From assembly GCA_030691225.1 (NCBI GenBank), contig JAUYES010000740.1, positions 1 to 6,233 on the forward strand: a DNA stretch of 6,233 nt, in the 5' to 3' direction. Both the position numbers and the translations under genes were made by a program. The notes under the pieces were generated by a model, which had not been told where the DNA came from, did no database searches, and saw only the letters and a list, made by a program, of their open reading frames with translations. Source of the stretch: Holophaga sp. (GTDB lineage: Bacteria > Acidobacteriota > Holophagae > Holophagales > Holophagaceae). Numbering within the stretch: the first letter of the stretch is position 1; each line of letters begins with the position of its first letter. Below, in pieces: positions 1 to 5,646 of the stretch.

Positions 1-743
1 AAAAAGAGTATGACGCTGTCGATCGCCTGCGGCAGATGATCGTCAATATCGATGTGGTCGAAAATTGCCACTTTGTCGGTTCCCGTGAATCGGCCGCACT
101 GCACCCAGGCATCGGGAAAATGCAGCATGCGCTGTTTGCCGAAAAGCAGGATTGCGCCCTTTGTCGGCACCAGCCTGCCTTGACAGGAGGTCAGAAGCCT
201 CAGGGTGACAAGCGCCTGTTCGTCCAATTTGCGGACGCCGGAAAAGAGCCGGAGCGCCGCATCCATATCCAGATCGACCACACCCAGTTCCGGCATGGGC
301 AGCTCGTCATAGGAAATGCCGTCCGCCGACCTTTGCAGTTCGGCGATCAGCGCGGAATCAGCCTGACGATTTGTGGAGCCAAGCCGCACATAGACACCCT
401 GTTCAGCCCCTTCGGCTTTCAGCCAGTGGGGACGCTGGCCGCTGAGGAAGACCTCTACCACCAGAAGGGTTTTGTCGTCGATTGTGACAAGCTCGACATT
501 GGGAACCAGACGGGGAAAGATGGAATCGGCAATCAGGCTGCACAGCCTTTCTTCTTCGTCGAGAGGAGCTTCCACGCCGACGATCTTCCTGTCGTCGCTC
601 ACTCCGATGACGAGCCGGCCACCCGCGGTATTGGCAAAGGCCACCAGGGTTTTCAGCACAGGTTTCGACGAAGAGGCATCCCGTTTGAACTCCAGTGTCT
701 TGCCTTCCGGCAGAGCAATGAGGGTATTCAAAAAGTCGCTCAC
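1..743 (-). CDS. ATP-binding protein with AlbA_2 (Schlafen-type) DNA-binding domain, 3' end cut by window
   Basis: The frame is open from a GTG at 743-741 to the window edge, giving 247 codons with no stop; the C-terminus lies outside. Residues about 12-130 form an AlbA_2 domain: LEFKRD at 17-22, then AFANTAGGRLVIGVSDD at 35-51, then VRLGSTNRQAD at 119-129. PTKGAILLFGK (193-203) and DHLPQAIDSVILF (235-247) match the linker that, in this family, leads to a C-terminal GHKL-like ATPase domain, not visible here. The start is chosen because AAGGAGG lies 7 nt upstream and the family fold begins soon after it. The gene follows pglX by 57 bp on the same strand, so it is probably co-transcribed. Such proteins recur as BREX accessory genes next to pglX (established context); their biochemical role is unclear, and regulation or nucleic-acid binding is the usual guess. 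Family assignment is firm, function is not. Confidence 0.88.
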   Translation of the reverse strand, partial: MSDFLNTLIALPEGKTLEFKRDASSSKPVLKTLVAFANTAGGRLVIGVSDDRKIVGVEAPLDEEERLCSLIADSIFPRLVPNVELVTIDDKTLLVVEVFLSGQRPHWLKAEGAEQGVYVRLGSTNRQADSALIAELQRSADGISYDELPMPELGVVDLDMDAALRLFSGVRKLDEQALVTLRLLTSCQGRLVPTKGAILLFGKQRMLHFPDAWVQCGRFTGTDKVAIFDHIDIDDHLPQAIDSVILF

Positions 744-750
744 CGGAGGC

Positions 751-757
751 CCTCCTT
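751..757 (-). promoter_or_regulatory. Shine-Dalgarno site fixing the GTG start of the AlbA_2 gene
   Basis: On the minus strand AAGGAGG lies 7 nt before the GTG at 743-741. No ATG in the same frame offers a better start in the short gap after pglX, so this site decides the start. The GGAGG core and the following CCTCC form an 11-bp palindrome (745-755), too tight for an ordinary hairpin. The rest of the gap (744-800) shows no terminator, which fits an operon with pglX. Confidence 0.75.
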
Positions 758-800
758 CGGTACGAGGTTCATCGCCACAACTCGAGGCTTTCTCTTCATA

Positions 801-1544
801 TCATTCATCTTCTGCGGTATCCAGACCGGGGATTTGCTTCAAGGCCGAGCCGAATTTACAATAGTTGACCTTCACGCCATCGTCGAGGTCGATCTCCAGC
901 TCTCTGGTTGCCAGGGTGTAGAGCACGTCGCGCTCGTACTCTTCCAGCTCCGCGATCGTTTTGACGATTTTCTCGATTTCCTTGAGGGCTTTGGTCTTCT
1001 CGCCCTGGGAGGAGTCGGCGCCGATGCTGACAGCTTCCAGATAATTCCTGCGCGAGGCGAGTTTGGTGCGGAATTCCCGCAGGTAGTTGTTCAGTACGAG
1101 GCCGGCGGTATCCGGACGATACCGGTGCATGTAGACGAGGGCGTTGAAGCTGCCCCGGGGGCTGGAGAACAGCCAGTAGATGGGGCGTTTCTTGTAGCGC
1201 CTCACATGGTCGCCGTAGAAATCCTTGAGGAAATAGTCCCGGATGTCCCGCGCCTTTCCATTTTTGCCCAGCACCAGTTCGACGAAGGCGAGGTTGTCCT
1301 CGTAGCGCTCTTCTCCAAAGGTGACGCGCAGGAATGTGCGGAATCGCCCCGCGATGTCGTCGGTAAACCAGTCTCCATCCAGAAGGGGAATGACATTGTC
1401 GGCGTCCGCAGGGAAGTCAGGATCGGGGATCTGCTTCAGGTAGACCTCGAGAGTCTCGCCCTGGTTGGCCAGGACAAGCCCGGGTTTCTCCAGCGCGTAC
1501 CGGCCGAACATGCAGCCCACGGCGTAGGATATGAACTCCCGCAT
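801..1544 (-). CDS. pglX: PglX C-terminal fragment, 247 aa after the TAG
   Basis: The frame after the TAG is intact for 265 codons; the first ATG in it is at 1544, giving a possible 247-aa product. It starts MREFISYAVGCMFGRY, normally internal to PglX, and carries the conserved C-terminal blocks DNVIPLLDGDWF (49-60), YKKRPIYWLFSSPRGSFNAL (117-136) and LEIDLDDGVKVNY (216-228). Residues about 153-208 are rich in Lys, Glu and Leu and look like a helical or coiled-coil hairpin. No Shine-Dalgarno site precedes the ATG at 1544, so independent translation is doubtful; reinitiation after the TAG 51 nt upstream, or readthrough, would be needed. It is best seen as the broken-off end of pglX, not as a separate gene. 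The absence of further stops or frameshifts suggests that the lesion is recent, suppressed or artefactual. Confidence 0.8.
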   Translation of the reverse strand: MREFISYAVGCMFGRYALEKPGLVLANQGETLEVYLKQIPDPDFPADADNVIPLLDGDWFTDDIAGRFRTFLRVTFGEERYEDNLAFVELVLGKNGKARDIRDYFLKDFYGDHVRRYKKRPIYWLFSSPRGSFNALVYMHRYRPDTAGLVLNNYLREFRTKLASRRNYLEAVSIGADSSQGEKTKALKEIEKIVKTIAELEEYERDVLYTLATRELEIDLDDGVKVNYCKFGSALKQIPGLDTAEDE

Positions 1545-1595
1545 GGTGTCGGCCAGGAGCAGCGCTTCCAGTTCCGCATCGCTCTTGTCGCCGCC

Positions 1596-1598
1596 CTA
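1596..1598 (-). other. In-frame amber codon (TAG) at pglX codon 916
   Basis: On the minus strand the codons read CAC TAC CGG TAG GGC GGC GAC AAG. A single base change from TAC or TAT to TAG explains the stop. The sequence after it, CGG TAG GGC, does not resemble the known leaky contexts in which TAG is followed by CAA or CAG, so natural readthrough is not suggested by local sequence. Confidence 0.9.
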
Positions 1599-4343
1599 CC
1601 GGTAGTGCGGGTTGCAGGTCAGAGTGATTTCGCTCAGGGGGACATCTGGGGACAACTCGTCCCGCAGGCCATAGGCGTCGATGAAGATGCGGTTGTTCTC
1701 TTCTTCGAGGCGCCGCATTTCCGTCGTCATGTTGTGCCAGTGGACGCGGAGGGTTTGGTAGGTGGCTTCGAGTGTTGGTTGGCGGTAGTCAGGCTGCAAG
1801 AGGGGGAGGGTGGAGAAATCCCAGGAGGTTTCGTAGGAGTCCCAATCGGATTGAGTCAATTTAATTGCACTCTGCGCAACTGAAACAACTTCAGTACGCG
1901 AAGAGATAAATGGTATTCGGAGGATGTTTCCGACTTCGATATTCATCGTTGCGCTAATAAGGCGAAGAAAATAATCAGCGAGTTTTGATGACAAAAGTGC
2001 CTGAATTGTATGGAGATTCGTTTTATTACTTTTTTTGAAAGCGCTAGAACCAGGTGTTACGAACATAAAACCAAGCTTGTTAAATCTTACTCCAAGCTTG
2101 CTAGAGCTAAGCGCACTCCATGTAACAGATTCTTGAAACCCAAAAACACCATTATAGTTGTGCGACCTAATCCTACCCGTATCCAGATCTGTCAATAATT
2201 TAACATCTTCGCCATCATTTAGCCAATTAACTACAGTTTCATTATTTCCATACCACTTTCGAAAATCGCCACCTTTGTTGCAAGGAAACCACTTTCGCCC
2301 AGACTCAATCGAACCCCTGTTAGATGTGATATTAAAGCCAATTTTATTGAGTGAGATCTCGAACCAACTTCGGATATATGTACCATTGTCACCAGTTGCA
2401 AGCGCAATTCTTGCATGAATCAATTCTCCCAAAAACGTTCCGTTCTTAAAAGCCTCTATCGCTGAATGATGTGCCCAATACGCAATCGGGCTGCCAGGTA
2501 TTTTCTTGAAGTTGTCGCCGGAGACACGGAAAAACCAACCACACATAGGATTTTTAATCGCTTCACGAATGGCAGTTTCTTTTTCTGCTTCTGAGTTGCC
2601 ATTGATTAAGCGCAAATAGCCGCCTTTATAATTGAATCGATTTGCATTTTCCAAAACAAAAGCTGTGGTTGCCACCACTTCACCGCCGATGCTATCAAAT
2701 GCCCTTGCACCAAAATGTGCCATGGAAAGAATGGTATCCTGTCCTAAAATTCGTGCACGTAGGGATTCGAAAGACGAAAGGAACATCCAGCTTTGCATTG
2801 TGATCATTGCAACCGAACCACGGGGTTGCGCGAGTTCAAGATTACGCTCAATAAACATCGCAAAGAGATCTGACTTGCTGTCTGGATAGTTATCCTTCGC
2901 CCATGCGCCCAACCGCCCATTCATCCCTTTCCCACCCATATACGGCGGATTGGCCACAACCACATGATATTTCGGACTCAAATACTCAGCCTGCCCAAGA
3001 ACCCGCAGCACCTTCCGGTGTGTCATGTCCAGAAACAACTGCCCGGAAACATTCTTCTTCTCCAGAATCTTCAGAATTCCCGCCACATCGGTCAACTCCG
3101 GGCGGATGAGGGAGCCGAAATTGTCGGCTTCCTCGAACTGGCGCAGGGTATTTTGAAGCGCGGGGGTGAACAAGTCCCGCCCGACAAAATCCATGTAGTT
3201 TTTCAGCTCGCCCTCGTCGAACCGGACATTCTCCAGCACGCAGATGTTGGGTTGCACCGATTTGCGGAAGAAGCGGCGCTGTCTTGCCTGGGCCTTCATT
3301 GTGAGGGCAAAGGCGGCCAGCTCGCCGGCGCGTTCATCGATCTCGATGCCGTAGAGATTGTGGGTGAGGATCTTTTCCGGGATCTCGGCGGGCTCGTAGC
3401 CTTCCTCTTCGTAGATGGCGTACAGAAGCTCGAAGGCGTAGGTCAGCATGTGGCCGGAACCACAGGCCGGGTCGCAGATTTTGATCTCCTCGGGCCTGGC
3501 GATGCGCAGAAAATCGGTTTCCGCTTGCTCGGGCTTGATGTAGTACTCCATCCGCTCCGTCAGCCTGGAGCCGGGGCGATTGAGCATCCACATGCGGCCA
3601 AGGGAGTTTTCCACCAGGTAGCGCACGATCCAGTGCGGAGTGAAGAGCTGGGTGGCGGCGGGAATGTTTTCCGGCGTGATCTTCCTGTTCTTCTTCAACC
3701 CCTCAAAGACCTCGTCCTTTTTCTCCGAAATGTAGAACTGGTAGAGCCAGCCGATCACCTCGACATCCTGGCAGGCATCGGGTGTCATGGCCTCGCGGGT
3801 ATAGGCCAGGATGGAATTGCCCGAGAGCAGATCGTCGGGCATCAAGAGCTCCGTGTAGTCGTCGATGCGCTCGAACAGGAAGGGCATCGCCCGGTGCCAG
3901 TCATTGCAGGCGGCCACAACCAGCAGTCGGTAGGCTTCGCCCTGCGGATCGCGGCTGGTCGCTTTACCGTCAAGCAGTGCGAAAATCCGCTGCCTGATGG
4001 TATCGGGAACCATGTCCTCGTCAATGTGGCCCATCTTGGCTTCCGCCAGAATCTCAGGTTGGAACTGCCCCTCGGCGGGCGAAACAACGCCGATGCGTGT
4101 GTAGCGGTTCACATCCATGAAACGCAGGGCGCAGAAACGGTTGAACCAGATATACGCCACCCGCTCCGCAACCTGCTCAGGCCCGATCTGCCGGATGGCT
4201 TCTTCGAGTTTTCGCACGGTGTCCGCGCTCTCGCGCCGCGCCGCGCTGCCCTCGGTCAGCACCAGCTTTATTTTTACCGCGGTCTGCTCGATCAGGCTGC
4301 GCCGGGCAAACTGGGCGTATTTTTTCAGCTTCGCTGTTTCCAT
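1596..4343 (-). CDS. pglX: PglX N-terminal and specificity part, 915 aa before the TAG
   Basis: This is the part made if the TAG acts as a stop. Residues 1-230 are the PglX N-terminal helical region, beginning METAKLKKYAQFARRSL. The S-adenosylmethionine site is DPACGSGH at 291-298, after QLFTPHWIVRYLVENSLGR (232-250). The adenine N6-methyltransferase catalytic motif NPPY is at 465-468. Both are intact, so the catalytic fold looks competent. Residues about 485-828 cover the variable target-recognition region and are encoded by distinctly AT-rich DNA. The frame then returns to conserved, GC-richer sequence (WDFSTLPLLQPDYRQPTLEA, 841-860) until the stop after NPHYR. The protein lacks the conserved last 265 residues. 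Whether it folds, binds DNA or methylates without them cannot be read from sequence. It lies 274 bp downstream of the abiEii-like gene and is probably driven from that gap, from further upstream, or both. Confidence 0.88.
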   Translation of the reverse strand: METAKLKKYAQFARRSLIEQTAVKIKLVLTEGSAARRESADTVRKLEEAIRQIGPEQVAERVAYIWFNRFCALRFMDVNRYTRIGVVSPAEGQFQPEILAEAKMGHIDEDMVPDTIRQRIFALLDGKATSRDPQGEAYRLLVVAACNDWHRAMPFLFERIDDYTELLMPDDLLSGNSILAYTREAMTPDACQDVEVIGWLYQFYISEKKDEVFEGLKKNRKITPENIPAATQLFTPHWIVRYLVENSLGRMWMLNRPGSRLTERMEYYIKPEQAETDFLRIARPEEIKICDPACGSGHMLTYAFELLYAIYEEEGYEPAEIPEKILTHNLYGIEIDERAGELAAFALTMKAQARQRRFFRKSVQPNICVLENVRFDEGELKNYMDFVGRDLFTPALQNTLRQFEEADNFGSLIRPELTDVAGILKILEKKNVSGQLFLDMTHRKVLRVLGQAEYLSPKYHVVVANPPYMGGKGMNGRLGAWAKDNYPDSKSDLFAMFIERNLELAQPRGSVAMITMQSWMFLSSFESLRARILGQDTILSMAHFGARAFDSIGGEVVATTAFVLENANRFNYKGGYLRLINGNSEAEKETAIREAIKNPMCGWFFRVSGDNFKKIPGSPIAYWAHHSAIEAFKNGTFLGELIHARIALATGDNGTYIRSWFEISLNKIGFNITSNRGSIESGRKWFPCNKGGDFRKWYGNNETVVNWLNDGEDVKLLTDLDTGRIRSHNYNGVFGFQESVTWSALSSSKLGVRFNKLGFMFVTPGSSAFKKSNKTNLHTIQALLSSKLADYFLRLISATMNIEVGNILRIPFISSRTEVVSVAQSAIKLTQSDWDSYETSWDFSTLPLLQPDYRQPTLEATYQTLRVHWHNMTTEMRRLEEENNRIFIDAYGLRDELSPDVPLSEITLTCNPHYR
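1860..2890 (-). other. AT-rich target-recognition segment of pglX, probable swapped specificity module
   Basis: Counting by hand, positions 1921-2460 are 39% GC (211 of 540), whereas 1081-1260 and 3301-3480 in the same gene are 59% and 61%. The boundaries, judged by eye, fall near 1860 and 2890, corresponding to residues about 828 and 485. The segment begins just after the NPPY motif and ends before the conserved C-terminal blocks, which is where PglX proteins carry their variable target-recognition region. The reverse complement of pglX is free of stops in one frame on either side of the block, but not within it, another sign of different codon use. Domain-level exchange between PglX alleles is the simplest explanation; strong selection for divergence is an alternative. 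Confidence 0.65.
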
Positions 4344-4353
4344 TATCCTCAGG

Positions 4354-4359
4354 CTCCTT
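4354..4359 (-). promoter_or_regulatory. Shine-Dalgarno candidate for pglX
   Basis: AAGGAG on the minus strand ends 10 nt before the ATG at 4343-4341, slightly far but usable; a second purine run, GAGG, lies 3 nt before the ATG. It supports the ATG at 4343, which gives the family-typical N-terminus METAKLKKYAQFARRSL. Confidence 0.6.
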
Positions 4360-4360
4360 G

Positions 4361-4387
4361 AGTTTCCCGTGTTTCCCGCATATCCCG
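4361..4387. repeat. Three tandem 9-bp units just upstream of pglX
   Basis: On the plus strand the units are AGTTTCCCG, TGTTTCCCG and CATATCCCG, placed head to tail with no gap. They end immediately before the pglX ribosome-binding site as read on the minus strand. They could be protein-binding sites in the leader or chance low-complexity sequence. Confidence 0.5.
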
Positions 4388-4453
4388 AAACGTGCTACCG
4401 ATAAACCGCGAGCGCATATAATCGAGCATATATTTGCTCGGAGCGCATATCCG

Positions 4454-4489
4454 GCGGTAATATAACCGTCCAGACGGTTATATTACCGC
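4454..4489. repeat. Perfect 17-bp inverted repeat with 2-bp centre, candidate operator
   Basis: The left arm GCGGTAATATAACCGTC (4454-4470) and its exact reverse complement GACGGTTATATTACCGC (4473-4489) are separated by CA. A third copy of the core, TATATTACCG, lies at 4499-4508. It is exactly 20 bp, about two helical turns, from the same core in the right arm (4479-4488), so all sites could face one side of the helix. This geometry is typical of an operator bound by a dimer, with an extra half-site. BREX loci are often controlled by a WYL-type repressor (BrxR), and AbiEi antitoxins bind inverted repeats; either could be the ligand, by inference only. With a 2-nt loop it is better suited to DNA binding than to a terminator, and no T-run follows. 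Confidence 0.6.
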
Positions 4490-4586
4490 TTTGGTGCATA
4501 TATTACCGTCTGCGCTTATACATAGCTCCTTTCTTTTCTCCCGCCTGTTCGATTGTTCCCTGTTCTTTCAGTCAGATGGAGCACTG

Positions 4587-4604
4587 TCCCCGTGGATCCG
4601 GGGA
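4587..4604. repeat. Short GC hairpin just after the abiEii-like gene
   Basis: TCCCC (4587-4591) and GGGGA (4600-4604) pair around an 8-nt loop containing GGATCC, 13 bp beyond the toxin stop. Neither strand has a following T-run, so it does not qualify as an intrinsic terminator. The ACTGTCCCC...GGGGA pattern recalls REP-type repeats seen near REP-associated transposases; this is an impression from memory. Confidence 0.35.
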
Positions 4605-4617
4605 GTTCCTTTTCCGC

Positions 4618-5646
4618 TTACCAGGGGATGGCGTTGGCTCTCGCTTCGAATTCGCGAATATCGGTTACGAGCACGGGGAAGGTCGGTGGGTCGCCATACA
4701 TCATTTCGTGACGAAGGTCCGAATAGTCGCGTCGCCAGACTGCAATCCGGTCATCAAGAGGAACAAGACGAAGAGTCCCGCATCGCATTGTCGCGTAATC
4801 CATCCATGAGTAATTGAATAGCGCTTTCCGGTTTCGCAGGACCCGCTCGAATAGACCGTGATCGAGTAGTGCACGGTCGCCGATCCCCGCACGGATCAGT
4901 CGGGAAAGATCGTAGAGGTGTCGGGACATGCGTCCTTTTATCAGTTTTTCCAGTGGTCGATGATTCTCCTCGTGTAGGAGAAAAGCTTTTTCCAGGAATG
5001 TGCGCGTCGGATCAAGGGCACGCACCTTTGCCATGCGAGCCCATGACGCTCCAGGCAGCGCTTCCGCGACGAGGGTTGTAACGTGGGCCTCGATAGTAGG
5101 TTCGTTTCCGGATCGCGCTCCAAGTTCCAGTTTTACGCTTGGCTGGATATACCCATCCGGGATTCCGCCGAGCACACTCCGATAGCGGATGAGGAGCGTT
5201 TGCCCATCTTCATCCGCTTTGTCAAATTCAAGCGTATAGGTATCATTCCCTACGTTTGTATTCAGTGCCAGAGCGAGTTCAGGAACAATTTCATCTCGCG
5301 CACATCGTGCGCATGCAGATTTAAGTTCAGTTACAAGTCGTTTACGGGACGATGTGGTTTTTGCGAATTCTGGATCGCGGGTATCAGAAAAACCAAGGCT
5401 CATCCGGTCGACAACGATGTCGATATCTTCCGAGAAACGGTCTATCAGTTTCCAGACCTTCGAGAGAGATGTACCGCCCTTGAATGTAAGGCGTGGTTCG
5501 AGCAGTGGAGAAGCAAAAAGTGCTTCAAGCACAAGAAAGACCCAATAATCTTTCTCGATGCTGACGGGAGGCAATCCGAGTCGGGCAGATGCTTCTTCGA
5601 AGGCTCTCCGCTGCGACTCCCTGGAAAGATCGGCAAACCCATTCAT
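4618..5646 (-). CDS. abiEii: AbiEii/AbiGii-family nucleotidyltransferase toxin of a type IV TA pair
   Basis: This 342-aa protein has the order of motifs expected of the AbiEii toxin family. EKDYWV at 31-36 is the N-terminal signature. FKGGTSLSK at 55-63 is the nucleotide-binding motif, and SEDIDIVV at 72-79 carries the metal-binding acidic pair. VKLELGARS at 171-179 supplies the third motif, and the basic RHLYDLSRL at 242-250 follows FLEKAFLLHEENHRP (217-231). All key positions look intact, so an active enzyme is likely. Characterised AbiEii proteins bind GTP and stop growth of infected or antitoxin-deprived cells; related MenT toxins add nucleotides to tRNA acceptor ends. The substrate here is unknown. 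The ATG at 5646 overlaps the TGA of the upstream antitoxin (ATGA), implying translational coupling. The C-terminal third (270-342) is less familiar to me. Cytosolic; no signal peptide or membrane segment. Confidence 0.9.
   Translation of the reverse strand: MNGFADLSRESQRRAFEEASARLGLPPVSIEKDYWVFLVLEALFASPLLEPRLTFKGGTSLSKVWKLIDRFSEDIDIVVDRMSLGFSDTRDPEFAKTTSSRKRLVTELKSACARCARDEIVPELALALNTNVGNDTYTLEFDKADEDGQTLLIRYRSVLGGIPDGYIQPSVKLELGARSGNEPTIEAHVTTLVAEALPGASWARMAKVRALDPTRTFLEKAFLLHEENHRPLEKLIKGRMSRHLYDLSRLIRAGIGDRALLDHGLFERVLRNRKALFNYSWMDYATMRCGTLRLVPLDDRIAVWRRDYSDLRHEMMYGDPPTFPVLVTDIREFEARANAIPW

Larger units (their letters stand above)
801..4343 (-). pseudogene. pglX: BREX-1 adenine methyltransferase PglX, full frame interrupted by one in-frame TAG
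   Basis: A single uninterrupted phase of 1181 codons runs from ATG at 4343 to TGA at 803-801, except for TAG at 1598-1596 (codon 916). Reading across the stop gives NPHYR-stop-GGDKSDAELEALLLADT and then MREFISYAVGCMFGRY, which is continuous PglX sequence with tyrosine expected at the stop. There is no frameshift. Read as one protein it would have 1180 residues, the normal size for BREX-1 PglX (about 1200). PglX methylates adenine in a short asymmetric site and marks host DNA; it is also needed for BREX restriction. The Shine-Dalgarno candidate is AAGGAG at 4359-4354, 10 nt before the ATG. The lesion could be a real nonsense mutation, a suppressed codon or a sequencing error. The two parts are described in the next two entries. 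Confidence 0.85.
4344..4617. promoter_or_regulatory. Repeat-dense intergenic region between the abiEii-like gene and pglX
   Basis: This 274-bp gap holds no convincing gene. Its centre (4410-4510) is crowded with related short motifs. GCATAT occurs five times (4378, 4414, 4426, 4445, 4496). Three related units GAGCGCATAT, GAGCATATAT and GAGCGCATAT start at 4410, 4424 and 4441. A hairpin CGAGCA-6 nt-TGCTCG lies at 4423-4440, and a perfect inverted repeat at 4454-4489. A likely reading is the promoter and operator of pglX, since the upstream TA pair may form its own transcription unit. A small repetitive element inserted in the gap is the alternative. I found no clear -35/-10 pair in either direction, so no promoter is placed exactly. 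Confidence 0.5.

Noticed and set aside
36..1883. A 615-codon open frame on the plus strand
   Set aside because: It lies antisense to the AlbA_2 gene and the pglX 3' part, has no family motifs, and arises from GC-rich codon use in the opposite strand.
2030..2036. A7 run (minus strand) in the pglX recognition segment as a phase-variation or frameshift site
   Set aside because: Seven As in an AT-rich stretch are unremarkable, and the run is not in the phase needed for a standard -1 slippery heptamer.
2071..2100. Direct repeat CCAAGCTTG twice, 21 bp apart
   Set aside because: Explained by two KLG tripeptides seven codons apart in PglX; short enough to be chance.
2964..4361. A 465-codon open frame on the plus strand
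   Set aside because: Antisense shadow of the N-terminal half of pglX, in the same relation to its codons as the 36-1883 frame; no recognisable domain.
4454..4489. The inverted repeat as a rho-independent terminator
   Set aside because: A 2-nt centre and no T-run on either side; arms are rich in A and T, not a GC stem.
4395..4499. A 34-codon minus-strand frame crossing the inverted repeat, possible leader peptide
   Set aside because: It has no Shine-Dalgarno site, and its codons are dictated by the palindrome.
4503..4523. A six-codon minus-strand frame (MYKRRR) after an AAAGGAG
   Set aside because: The purine run is only 2 nt from the ATG, too close for normal initiation, and nothing else supports a leader peptide.
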